DNA from: Fasciolopsis buskii
Taxonomy: Eukaryota; Platyhelminthes; Trematoda; Plagiorchiida; Fasciolidae
Length of the DNA: 64,000 bases
Assembly: GCA_008360955.1 (NCBI GenBank)
Contig: LUCM01000822.1
Location: forward strand, 444,798-508,797
Reading direction: 5' to 3'
Part shown: in pieces, positions 1 through 12,299 of the stretch
Numbering within the stretch: position 1 is the first letter of the stretch
Layout of the letters: every line of letters begins with the position of its first letter
Made by a program: the position numbers and the translations under genes
Notes under the pieces: generated by a model
Database searches by the model: none
Seen by the model: the letters and a program-made list of their open reading frames with translations, nothing else
Told to the model about the DNA's origin: nothing

Positions 1-3000
1 TTCATCTTAATTATATTCCGCGTGTTAAAACGAAAACAAACTGCTTTGTTGTCTACATATTTCATGGGTTGGCTTGCACTGATCCTCCATCATCCAATTT
101 GTCAGAGACCCTCCAGAAGTGCGTCGGTCAAATGGATCTTTTGAAAAAATAGCTTCTATCCGAAAACCGTGAGATCGGCTTTTCTCTGGTATTATTTTTC
201 CGTACTGCGTTAGAACATAACCATCAGGGCAACAATAACAAAACCTATTTTGAAAATTAAACAATTTACAGGACCTCATTCTCATCATTATTACTCTAGG
301 ACGAATGGTCACATCACCATTTTATGCGTTGGTGTATATCGTAAGAACAAAAATATGTAAACGCTTTCTACCTATCGTAACAATGGTATCATATGGCTCA
401 GGTAATTGCCTCGAAACCTGGTCGAATCCAACCCGTTCTTATAGTTAGAATGTTGAGTTTAACGTCGTGCAAGTTCTCATACTTTTAGGAAAGGCAACTC
501 GCAGTCATCGACGTCATAAAATAATGGTAACATTCCGAATCCCAAGTCATTGGTGGATTTATACGATACACTGTGTATGCGACAAACAAGAGTATCTACT
601 GAGTCTACCTTGAGATTTATATTCATGTATATCAAACGAACAACTTTGCTTTTTCCAGTTACTACGCGACTGCGCTTGACCCGTACGAAAGCGACATAAG
701 GCGCACTTGTATTAGACGATACACGAAAAGCGTTTCCTATACCTATGGAGAAATAACAGATGTAAATTCGCTCGTCATATTAGCACAGTCACCCGTCGGT
801 GTCCTTGAACGGGGAGCATGTGAATAGTTATGGAGACGAATGCGAGTTTTGTGAACAAAATAAATGTACTTTTCATTGAAACCTCCAATAGATAGGCTCC
901 AATTATTTGTTTGTTTGCTTGTTGTTGTGTGAAGTGCTGGTGTGAAAAATTATTGTACATCAGAGGGCCAAAAGTCTGACAGTTGTGGTCATCAAGGCGA
1001 TATGTGAACTGGTTCTCAATTTGAAGAGTTGTAAAATCAATTGAGCCTTGATATATTGCAACATTCAGCTCCTTGTTTCCACTAATCGTGACTAATTAGA
1101 GGAAACCAAATGGGGATCGCAGTTAAAGGCTGATGTAAGTATTTACTGAATAACATGTTCAAAGACGGCACCATTGTTTACAAACCACTGTACTTCAGGA
1201 AATAATCATCTGGTTATCCACCCCACTACATAAAAAGACGCTCAAACACATAAATATTGTTTTCTTGTCTGACCATAAACTGAATTGCTGCAAATTTCCG
1301 TACGGTATAGTTATTTCGCATGTGTTGGACTGAATTTTTGACCGTGATAACACTTCTTTGCAGCACTGTTGAAGTATCACCGTCACCTTATTAACTCAGT
1401 TAAATCAGTTTATCCACTAGCGGATCCTACTGGCTCAATATTGTGCTGATAAACACTGAATCGCTTTTCTAAATCTTTCTTACACGTGCTTGCTTCATGC
1501 CTTTTTCCGTTTATGTAATTCTCACTCCATGAACCAGCGAATTTCTTCATCCCTGCTACGACCGAAATTTCCAGAACCACGATATTACTTGAGTGCTCCC
1601 GTGAGTAATTTTTCTCGACATGGTTTGCACATGCTAAATACATTTGAGCAGTACAGTAAGTGAATCAGTATTATCGATAATGTCAACTCAACGTTTTGTT
1701 AAATAGTGATAAATATGCCCATTATTCAAAAGCTTCGCGAATCCGCAACAAATGAAACAATATTGCACAAAATTCAGTCCACTTCAATGGTGAGTCCTTT
1801 CCTTGTCTCGGCGGAAGTTTGCCTTCAAAGTGTGCGGCCTCACAGGAATCAAAAATTCATATTACCAGAAAGCAAACATGCAAACGTCATTCATCTATGT
1901 ATAATCGCATGGTAAAATTCGTGATAATCTTGTATAGCGCTGAACACGTTGAGGCTTTAATCAAAAATAATCAGATAACCAGCGCTTTAATACGGTTCAG
2001 ATGAAAAAATATCAAAAGAGACCCTTCCAGTGCAAGGATTAGAGATGATTAAATAGTCATCACAAGTAGGCACATAATAAGGATATAAGTATAACGCTGA
2101 AAATAAACATCGCACTTTTAACCGAATAGTGGCAAACGAAAATCTCCCAACATTATAGCTTAATAGCAAACTGTGGCACGATTCGGCGGAAAGCAATTAA
2201 CCGCATTCAGCAGCTTGCCACGTTTTGAATTATGTACCTACATATGTAACTTAAACTGTGGCAAGTTACTTTACGTCGAAAATCGATAGGCAGTCGCGAC
2301 CGAAATGTTTCAGTGAAAAAAGCCGTGTCCCCTATTCAGACATGCATGGCAACATCCATAAAGAAGGATACAGGTTCACTATTCGAAGCTCCATGCATTC
2401 AAAAAACATCTCTGTGTTCGTGTCAATTTACACTTGTTTGCTTCGATCAGCGATAGTAAACTGTTTCAAACGCTAATCCACCTTGTTTTGTTTTTCTCCA
2501 CTGAACCTTTAAAAGAAGAATCACTATGATCGAAACTCATGAAACTGAAATGTGATTCCTTCCCGTAATATCTACGGGATATTCCCCTTGGTGCAATGGC
2601 TGATGTGTGTTTTCAGTTAATGCGTGGTGGCAGAGCGATTCAGCTAAAGTTGACGTCATAGACTGTGGTGGATCCACACCCGTTTTCCACATGCTAACTT
2701 CTATTGCTTCAGCGGAATATGACAACTGAGAACGTGTGATTTTGTTAGTTAGTTTTTGTCCACTGTTTGTTTTGAAATGTTGTCTGACATTCGGGAAATT
2801 ATTTGATAAAACGTTACCTAATCGCCTAGTTTAGTTGCTGATTCAAGTTAGTGTGCTGTCTATTGTAAGTTGGCAGATCATATATGGTATGGAGTATATT
2901 TTAAAGGGACATAAGCGCCGAGATATCGAAACGGCTGGCTGGAGTGCCGCGAAAACACGGTTAATAACCAGAAAAATAGTTGTGAATAAAAATCCACTCT

Positions 3001-3683
3001 AAACATCACCATTTAGTTCACTGCCAGTTTTGTCTTCAGACCGGCATCTGCCACACCTGGAAATTTTGCGACTGTCGCTTTTCTCGTCTAAGAAGTTCGT
3101 ACGAAACATTACTTGTCTAACTGTTTTTCCTCTCAAATTTGCAGCCTTATAAAAAATTATCATCGTGTGCAGATTAGTTCGGATCGATTTTGATGTGTTT
3201 GCAGTGTCGGGAAACCTAAGTGGGAAACATTTAACTTCCTACCTCGCCCGAGTCCACTAGGTTACTCGTTTGTCCTGAGCAGTGTTTTTCCTTCGAGCGA
3301 ATTTTAATATCGAGAGAGCCGGCGTCCCACTGTCGCAACCGACACGGAAAAATTAAAAGGTTCACATTTTATTCGATAAAATGTGCCCTTAGTTCCGTTC
3401 CATTGCAGGAAAGGTAGCACCGATTTTACTCGATCTTTAGCCCTTCTTCAGTTGTATGCTTAAATTAAAGCGAGTCAAAATATTGAGTCATGCACAAATC
3501 TCGTTCCCGATTCACTAACCGAATGACAACCCAGTGAATAAAGTAAACAATTAGAGCAACCGAGAGTGTACCAAGCGCCGTTATTATTGGCTGATACAAG
3601 CATCTATATAACTAATAATGACATCTATTTATTTTCGTTGCTTTTTATTTGGCTCCTGAACCATGAACTATTTTTGATTTCAG
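1..3683. other. No recognised gene
   Basis: AT-rich sequence with many stops in all frames. Short open frames (for example minus 25-312 and minus 1,410-1,643) show no known motif and no convincing exon structure. A TTTG-rich patch lies near 900-930. No retroelement blocks were seen. Confidence 0.6.
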
Positions 3684-3789
3684 CTAACAGTAGATCTAAC
3701 CGTTTAAAAATTATCCGTACTCCCGTCGGGAAAGCACAATCAGTTGACTTCTATACCGGCCCTTGTATGACAACAATTAGGAAAAGGGG
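3684..3789 (+). CDS. Candidate exon resembling ribosomal protein eL34 N-terminal region
   Basis: A strong acceptor (tatttttgatttcag) and a consensus donor (GG|gtgagt) bound 106 bases open in one frame. The peptide begins NSRSNRLKIIRTPVGK, then SVDFYTGPCMTTIRKRG. The first block resembles the N-terminal stretch of eL34 (RPL34) proteins, which have a SN....RTPG. pattern after a YNT start. The family then has a CG..G..L.G stretch that is not clear here, and no further eL34 exons were found downstream. It may be a retro-pseudogene remnant, a diverged exon, or chance. The name is therefore not assigned. Confidence 0.25.
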
Positions 3790-6540
3790 GTGAGTAGCCG
3801 GATTACGGAGAGAAAATACGGATGGTAAACGGATTGATGGTGTCCAACGCATAATCCGAAAAATGACGAACCAATGACTGTCTGGTCAGAGTTTCCATTG
3901 TGGTGGAGGAGTGGCCGGGAGATATAGAAGTGTTCACTAATTGTTGTTGAAATCGCAATGGATGTTCGTGATAACGGAACAAGACTTCTTACTACGTGCT
4001 ATGTTATTTTTCGCCATTCTCGGGTCTCACCCAGCAGTTATTTTACAACCAGGGGCAAAAAGATTTTTTAAATATGACAGTTTGCATAGCCATGCCCCAG
4101 ATTCTTTACATATTTTGTTCCCTAGTGTCAGTATGCTCAAATAGAGTTCGTGAGCCTGCAGTCTCGTTGTTCGGATTCGTCTTCAAAATTCGTCGGTGCG
4201 TGCAATCAACAATAATTTGTGGTTACTCGTAAACTCTATCGGCCCATCGTCCAAACCAAAGCACAAACTGGATAATCAACGATAAGACAACTTCATTCGT
4301 TTTCGGGTTAGGTAAGGAACATCAACATTCTGTTCCCACCGATATTTTTGCCTCTCTAATCCAACTGCTTAAAATTCCCCCAATCAGCAATATATATTGC
4401 AATAAAGGACTAGTGTGAATCACCGAAATAAAAGGAGTTTGCTAACTTGTGTTTTCACGAGAATGACTCCAATCACCTTCCAGTATCCGTGAGGTTAAGC
4501 ATAATAAATCTACTACCTCACATCAGACCACTGGTTATGATTAGATTCGTGTCCAATGAGACTTGGTCGTGGAAATAGCCGGCATCAGATCAAGATCATT
4601 TAGTACGTTTTTAACCAGGTATTTAGATTTTGTATGCCTTATAACAGAACTACTAAAACTATTTTGAAATAAGAGGAATCTGACCTGCGTGAGCTGGTCT
4701 TAGCGAAACTTGTGTACCATCCCTCCGATTTGTAGTGTCAAACCAACTCAGGGAATGCACGATATCTCTGCAGTAATCGATTAGATTACACAAAAATGAA
4801 TTTTCCTAGCTCAATAGCTGCTGAAATAAGCATTATCAACTTTCATAATAAAATAACGATATTCAGTTTCGATTAAGATCACTTGCGAATTCAGTTCCGA
4901 ATCAAATGTCTTGAGATTTACAGATAGAACAAAATATTTAGCTGCAATGTGCTGATCCATATACATTTGTTTGATAGGCCTTCCAAGGTGAAGTATTTCA
5001 AATCAAATGAATTTGAATGTTCATCGTCCGTTGACAATCATGTGCACATGGGATTAAGTGCACGTCATAGTAATGTAATTCGAAACGATCCAGCTCAATT
5101 TTGTGCAACGCTAACAGGTATTTTGCAGAATTCGAACTGGGAATACGGAACACCTGAACGTAGAATTTTGTGTGGTTAGTTCAACAAATTCGGGTCTACC
5201 TGACATCTGACGCAATCACGTTTTCCTTGATGCAACATTGGAAATACCATAATTAAAGTTTTGCTATTCGTTAAAAACGTAATGTTAGGAAACAAATTTC
5301 ACCAGCCGACTCACATGGTCATAATAACTAGGTAAGACAGTAATCGACGAAATTTTTTGTTGCTAAATGTTTTCGAATCACCATGAAATATTCCAACATT
5401 CCGATTTAAGAAAGATAAAGGATTCTTTGCGATGTTTGATCAGTCAGATTTTTGATTACTCGTAAATCGAATCCCACTGTGGAACAGGTTAGTAAAGACA
5501 ACAACTAAGGGTGTCCACCATGCCGACTGTCTTATATGCCCAACAACACACTGAAAAAAAATTCAGTATTATTTTTGGAGATTTGCAAACCAAACTCCTA
5601 CCGAAAATATTTCTTACGAACGATATTCAAATCGTCAATTCGAATCGAATTACTCAGTGTCGCTTTTGGTTTCAATGGAAATGTCGTTCACCTTCTTTAC
5701 GAAAAGGTCGTCCAATTCCGTAGGCTCTCACAGGTTTGGTTACATTTCTCGGGAATGAAACAAGCTTTGTTGAATCCACTGTCCCTGCAACTAATCAATT
5801 AAGCACCAAGTTACGCAGCGCAAACCAACGGTAGCATGGTAAAACGTTCAGCAGACATGCACTTAGTCCGAATTAAAGAACAATAATATCTATTACACAC
5901 TTGTTTATTGTCGACTTCCGAGACTTAATGCACGGAACACAAATGGAGCATGAAACAGGTATGCTCTAATCAACAACGTCCTGAATACAAACCAGTGGTA
6001 ATGTCAAAATTGCATGCACGTGCACTCGTCAACTACAACAGTTTGAGCACACTTAGATTGTTCAATGCAACAGTCCATTGTTCCTTGACGTTGTGGCAAC
6101 AAATCCAATTCTTCATATGTAACTGTTGAACACAAAGATTGCTTCCATATTTTAAGAAGAATAATCCATCGTGAACTAGCAGAGTACGTGTTACTTCAGT
6201 TCGCGTGTCAAAACGAGGTAAACGCTTGTAGAGGTTTTGGTATGCTAACCGAAAATAAGCACACGCAATTTATGTACCCAAACAGCACCCAAACAAACCA
6301 ACTGGTCTTATTAGACACAACGAAATAAACAGTTTAAAAGCAAGCTGAACACGATACGGCGATTCACGTTCAACAAACTTTTTAGATACAATATTTTACA
6401 GGTTAATTCACGTTAGTATAGGAGGATTATCTCCCGTTAATTTTTTTATCTTCTACTTCATTTCATTTAAAAGTAACACTATACATTTTCAGCTAGATCA
6501 AAGCAAACAACTCATCGATGCCAAGTTCAGGAAGTTGACC
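3790..6540. other. No recognised gene
   Basis: Unassigned sequence. Plus-strand frames at 3,941-4,232, 4,949-5,179 and 5,511-5,802 were read and show neither family motifs nor good splice boundaries. Confidence 0.55.
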
Positions 6541-6549
6541 GCCGCCGGC

Positions 6550-6560
6550 GGACTCGAACC
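6550..6560 (-). other. RNA polymerase III B-box-like / tRNA T-arm-like motif
   Basis: On the minus strand the sequence is GGTTCGAGTCC, an exact match to the internal B box consensus (GGTTCGANTCC) of tRNA genes and tRNA-derived SINEs. The flanks GCC and GCC partly pair, so a T-arm with one mismatch can be drawn. No convincing A box or full cloverleaf is visible 30-60 bases upstream. It lies about 95 bases beyond the 3' end of CR1-like copy A. It is best read as a decayed tRNA-derived SINE or tRNA pseudogene remnant; chance is possible. Confidence 0.3.
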
Positions 6561-6654
6561 GGCCAGCTAATCATCAAAAGTTCATCAACAGCAGGTCACT
6601 TTAATCATATCGCCGCTTTAGCAGCTAGAATGTGCAGAATCGTCGCGCGCAAAT

Positions 6655-8990
6655 CGATTGTATTGTATGACGTTGTATAAACGTTTGCGTACATTTCAGT
6701 CAAAAATCTGAGGGTATGAATAAAATAGGAATTAATAAATAAAAAATAAAATAAAATGCACTCATAACCTCGTAAAAAATATAAAATAAATCATCCAGGA
6801 ATAATCATAGCACATCAAGACAGGTTGCTCAGAAATTCAGCTGAAACACGGTCACAGTTTATCAAAATGAGTGCTAAATACGGGACAGTAGAGTTCCTAC
6901 AGATGTCGATTCTGGACGGTATGGAACGAAAAGCGGATCATGTTGACAAATGACAGTGACACTTTGAAAGATCGGTGTGCAGAAAATACGTGAAACCTGA
7001 AAGAATTTTGTGAGCGACTTCCTCACATGCTGATGAGTGTTGATCACATAGATTAAGGAACAATTCAGTTAGTGGTATTCGGACACATGGCTAATAAGTG
7101 ATAGCCCATGGCGAAAAATTAAAAGGTTTTAAATAAAGCTGGATATATAACTGGAGAACAGTAAAGAAGTATTGGAAAAGCACACTGGCATACAAAGCGG
7201 GAGATTGTGCTTTGTTTTACCATGTACTGCGGAAGCTTATATATTTGAAATGGCAATCATCGGAGATTCTTTACATAGGTAGCAAAGTAAGAAGGCCACT
7301 TCAGACATTTATCAATAGCAACTCCTAGATATTTCACAGAATCAACCGTGGTAAGCGATTCTGAGTTGATAGAAGACGTTTCCGATGGGTAAGCTGACCG
7401 ACAGAGAGAGAACAGACCTTCGAACATTTAGATGTGCTGAGATTTAAACCAGCTCGTGCAGAGGAATCGCAGATAGAAGATGGGTTGTTGGGAAGACTTT
7501 GAAAATCATCGTTGCTCGAAACGGCTTGAGAGTGGGTAACATCATCACCATTCTGAAACACTTGACAAGGAGAGATACCTGATATGTCGCTGATGTAAGC
7601 AGAGGAGTGAAACGGTGAAAGAACAGCACCCTGTAGCACCTGAGTTGTTATTCAACGGTTTTGAAGTTTTACTATCCATCCATGTGCTCTGGGTTCGGTT
7701 AGTAAAGTAATCAGACAACCTTGTCAATAAAGAGATGAGGCAACTAAATGTTTGCAGCTTGCAAAGCAAAAGAGATCATGGGACAGAATTGCATGCCGAC
7801 GAGTAGTCTAGAAATGTGCAACGCACAAATTTCATCGATGAGTTTAGGGATTTATAAATGTGGTGAATGAGGGAGGCGAGAGCATCCAAATTGGACCTGC
7901 AAGATTCATTGGCAAACTGAAAACGGTCCTCAGGAGGATACAGAGAAGAACGCACGCAGTGGAACTGCCAAATTTGGGATGGAAATAACAGCGTCCGATG
8001 TCCAGCCATCAGGAATAAAAGACGAAATTAATGGTGAATTGACTAGCGAAATAAATACATCCTTCAAAGCTACCGCAATATGTCTCGAACGAGCTGAAAT
8101 TAGATGGTCAGGATGAAGTCCTGCGGCAATTTTAGTAGTGCGGAAAAGACCGAACACCCATTTTTAAGAATAACGTACAACTGTCACATCATCATCTTGT
8201 TCAAATGTGGCCAGAGTAAAAGTGGAATGATGGATGCAAACCTGCTTCATGTTGTCGACATCCGCAGATAATTTTGCAAATCTCGTTTACTTCCCACAAA
8301 ACAGTCGAATGCCTTGGCATAGGAATAAATTATTTTACCACTCAAGAGTTGGATTGTGAATGTAATGTCGATGCCCTTGTTCTAGCCTTTATTAGGGTAG
8401 AAATATGCCGCACGCTCGACTTATTACAGAATTTGTAGAAGTGCTTTTTGCGTCTCTTTAGAGATTTCGGTTCATGGGTCGAGATGAAGCCATGTGAGAG
8501 GAATCGTATTTCTGATGGGGCAGCAGATATCAGAGATTGCGTTGGATGTCTCTGTAAAAGTTTCGCATTGTCATTGAGCAGAGGTTCGAAAGAGAATCAG
8601 GCAGATGCGAGTGAAAGGGATATCTGGAGCAGAATAAGATTTTTTGTGAAAAGTTGGGGAGGCGAAATCGGGTTTGAATTGTTTTGCTGGAGGAATGGAA
8701 AGTTGATCTAGAGTATATCTTGGATCTTACCAGAAACAGACAATGATCGCTGCTTGAAATTGGAGCACGCAGTTTTGAGGGAAAGTAAATCAAGGGGGTT
8801 GGTGATAACTATATCTAAAATGAAACCGCCTCTATTGGGAGGAACGCAGAGATCGCTTAAATCAAACAGTCAGTAGTTGGGTAGATGCACGGTTGATATT
8901 CCCTATAATAATATGCAAACGGAGAATGGAGATCTTAATCAAACCGAATATCGGACAACAAAAGACGGAATATGATGGCAAAATTGTGGC
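6655..8990 (-). mobile_element. CR1-like non-LTR retrotransposon, copy A (dead)
   Basis: Read on the minus strand this is a degraded LINE. The 5' part, near 8,910-8,790, carries the end of an apurinic-type endonuclease domain. The reverse transcriptase follows between about 8,160 and 7,250, with the motifs VRCTFLDYSSACNSVP, LQGAVLSPF and NGDDV (the YADD catalytic box, at 7,541-7,552). A C-terminal region and an AT-rich tail run to about 6,655. The frame is broken many times: a 2-nt loss just before LQGAVLSP near 7,638 and a private 2-nt gain near 7,402 are visible. It aligns along its length with copy C at 54-57 kb. The segment 7,290-8,905 is nearly identical to copy C, whereas 6,655-7,280 matches at only about three-quarters of positions. 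The 5' end is not sharp; homology fades near 8,990. Family assignment to CR1-like rests on RT motifs recalled from the family. Confidence 0.85.
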
Positions 8991-9457
8991 TCAGCCAGTC
9001 AAAGTGCGCGCGTGTTCTTTGTTAGCAGAAATCTGTATAAGCTGAATTCTTGCATTCAGCGTACATACGGTCCCGTAGTTCAGTAAGACAAGTTGTGTTA
9101 CTTGTATTGGTGAAGATCCGCTAATTCTCCAATTTATGCGAAATACCACTGTCATTTGATATGATGGATCTGATTTGAAAGGGAACAGACACAATCACGC
9201 TAAGTGATCTATTTCAGTATGAAAAGTTATCACGCACTGTCATTCCCGTTAAACGTTATGAACTTTTTAACCGAACTGCAAAAGGCAAAATTGAAATTCG
9301 GTCAAAAGGAAAATATGTAATTTACGTAATCAAAACCTTAATTGGAATAATGATATTTCGAAACACTGCATGTCCTAGAACTGTGGATGTGTGATAAACT
9401 TCAGTCGCCGGTGATTACAAAATGCACGTTCAGTGTCGATGTATTCCTCTTAATCAG

Positions 9458-9596
9458 GGACCCGCGCGCACAAAGATTTGTGACATTCACTTGGAAACCG
9501 CCATCTCTGAGGCCTTACAACGAACTGTTCTCCGGTCGCAGAGTTGGTATTTCCCGAATGGCCGACATAATTGGTTATGAATTAATTCCAAAATAA
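9458..9596 (+). CDS. Candidate terminal exon, unknown product
   Basis: After the acceptor gatgtattcctcttaatcag one base completes a codon, then 45 open codons run to TAA at 9,594. The polyadenylation motif AATAAA overlaps the stop codon. The peptide includes DPRAQRFVTFTWKPPSLRPY and RRVGISRMADIIGYELIPK. The segment is visibly GC-richer than its flanks. It lies about 500 bases beyond the fading 5' end of CR1-like copy A and on the opposite strand. It was compared with the endonuclease region of copy C and no similarity was seen. Product not recognised. Confidence 0.25.
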
Positions 9597-9599
9597 ACC

Positions 9600-12065
9600 G
9601 TGATCTTAGCATATTAATTTGTTTCACGATCAACCTTTAGGTTTGACGACCCAAATGCGCTGACGAGGGACGTACACTTAACGTTTGAGTCAACTTGGCC
9701 AAACATTTTTAGGGAAAAATACAGTCGTTGTTCTTAACAAAACTGGCGTTGTGTTATTTAACTAAACAAACCTTATTAGACTTAGTGATAAATGCGGAAA
9801 TATTCTCAATATATGAATACCTCCTATGTTCAAAAGCAGTCTGTTCTAATTTTTATTGGATTTTAGAGCCACGATTATTGTTTCTCCCATTGCCGACACA
9901 TATGGGGTGAAAGAGTAATCAAGCCAAACTCAGTACAAATTCTGACATACATATGCCAAATTATGTCGTTAATTCTTCATATGTAATTCACAAAGTGACC
10001 AAACAGCTTCACAGTGGACGTTCACCATTTCACTCAACCCAAGCAGTATTTCCGGGACGGTCTTCTCTTTACGCTTCCTCGTTAGCTTTTGCTCTTTGCT
10101 TGAGTTACCAAACAGTGTAGCTGATCAGTCCAGACTGATTTGCCCAAACCCTGGCTGATACCTGTGCGCCAGGGGAAAGGGAGAAGAGAGGAGCGATTCA
10201 ATTTCCTACCAACTCAACAACTCATAGCAAAGAAGCAAAAGGAAATAGGTGCCATAATTTGCACGAGTTTTCGGCTAGTTTAGACTAGGTTTACAGAAAC
10301 CGATGGAAAACAAAGTTTTTCCTTCTTGTGGAAACTGTATGCTTGAGGTAGTGCCCAAAGCATTATAAAGAACACTATGAAAACCATAGTGACGTAAATG
10401 TTTATTATCGCATTTTACTATCCACAAACATTACTATTAAAGACATTGATCACGCAGGCGACAACAAAAAAACAACAATGATGTACTGATATGCACTGCC
10501 ACTTTACTAATTCAGTGGTTGATTATATTATGACGCATGTAATGTTGTTGGCTTTTGGCTATGAGATATTGAACGAGTGATAACACAGTCTATGCATTTT
10601 CTTCTTTAAGCGTCACCAATGATCGTAAATATGGGATCCTAGGAAAACACAAACAGCTCGAAATTGATTTCTAAGTGCGCATAACGCTTCCATATCCTAG
10701 TAAATAACCAATTATGCTGTTGCAGTAATTAAAATTTGGAGGAAGCACGTTGTTTGTTGGAACAGACGCTGAACAACATGTCGCTGTTTTATTTCGCGCG
10801 AAATTATTCAACCTCGCATCCAAAGTCATTTGCTTGATGCTTGAGACGTCAGAGGGATTCATCCAATATTTAAGAAAACATAATCTCAAGTGAGGCTTCC
10901 GAAATTATTCTCGAAATAAAACGAATCTTAATTTTTGGATCATCTAATGCGGTGATTGGCGGAAGCGAATCCACGCTAATTTTGCACGAACAAATCAAAA
11001 TTGAGTGTGACATTTCTGTTGGAGTTTGTCGATTTCGATGAGATTATATCCACCAATTCCCAGTCATCACAAAAATGTGTATCCATACTAATTGGGTTTT
11101 CTGCATACTAATGAAAATTGATTGTATAACAAGTCTCCTGTCGTTGCAAACCAACATCGTGATGTGCAGACTGCAACCTGAACGTTTCCTTTGCAGTTTG
11201 GACAAAAAATACGATAATATCCGTCGATATTATCAAAATCTCGGTTAGAAAAAATTAGCATTTTGGAGGTTTATTGACCGTGCGTCTAGTTTTGATTTGG
11301 AATTACTAATTAGCATTGTCAAAATGCACTGCAGAAATATAAAATGATAAATTTTACGATATAGACGAGAATGCACTTCTGCAGCTTAGCAGATAAAAGG
11401 CATCGGCAAAAATGGAGTCAGCATTTGTATATTTACTTTTGAAAACTGCTTGCTTATTCAGTCTGAGGTTGCTCAGTTATCTTAATTTTCGACTGTTGAG
11501 CTTGATTTCTACATTGCAACTCTTCTCACAAACCCGAGTTAACGGCATTCAATTTTGAAATAGCTCATCCATTACATTTGCTAACACGACGTTGAACTGT
11601 TTAGGCCAGTCGATGAGTTTGAACAATACGCCGTATGAGAAAGTCGAGCGATTGACCAGCAGCAGAATGGATCAGTAAGTGCTGATTTTAGGCGACAAAT
11701 ATAAAACCACTGGATTTCAATTAATAGGCGAACGTTTGTGCTCGTGCAAACTGGCAGTTTTCTGTGAAATTAGCAGAAACGAGAGAAAAAGGCGACAGTC
11801 GACTGATCCGTGGGAGTTCGAGCAGACGTCTATCCTATTTGCTGGGCTTCAAATCAATCACTGTATTAGTTGAATAAATATAGCATGAAGTTAACACTAC
11901 AAGCTGGCGCTGTAATTATCTTGAAACATGCTAAAATCAAATTCCACCTTCAACACTGAGTGTTGAATGTCTCTAAACGAGTTATAAATTATGAAATATA
12001 GCAAAACATTTACCACAATGCTGTGCGCCCACGACGATTGACCTAGGTGCATGTTCCAAATCCAG
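9600..12065. other. No recognised gene
   Basis: Mostly AT-rich. A short segment at 11,605-11,671 (acceptor ctgtttag, frame MSLNNTPYEKVERLTSSRMD, then CA|gtaagt) looks exon-like but is only 67 bases and unsupported. Nothing else stands out. Confidence 0.5.
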
Positions 12066-12069
12066 AAGG

Positions 12070-12290
12070 GAATTCATGAAATTTTTCGAGCCGTATATTG
12101 GGCATCAATGTTCCAAATCAGGTGAACCGAATCAGATAGTTGGGAAACAACATTGTAAGAATTTCAGCCAACGACTTGTCGACGAGTGGAACGCAAAGCG
12201 GTACTATTCCTTTGACATATTAGAACATGTGAACAACATTTTTATGCACGATGTTGTTTCAGTTCGCAAGAAAACAAATTTCGTTTGATT
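12070..12290 (+). pseudogene. Possible LINE C-terminal relic
   Basis: A 70-codon open frame from 12,076 contains FFEPYIGHQCSKSGEPNQI, then KNFSQRLVDEWNA and SFDILEHVNNIFMHDV. Many CR1- and I-related LINEs end their polyprotein with a block of the form LF......RGH..KL.K......F..RVV..WN.LP..VV.A.S...FK..LD, and the order here resembles that. No RT motif was recognised upstream, so it would be a short remnant. The alternative is a chance open frame. The FSQRLVDEWNA block is the main reason for the call. Confidence 0.4.
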
Positions 12291-12299
12291 TAGTTGAGT

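Noticed and set aside
7930..8157. Separate small minus-strand genes within 7.3-8.8 kb
   Set aside because: These frames are pieces of one broken CR1-like element (copy A), not independent genes.
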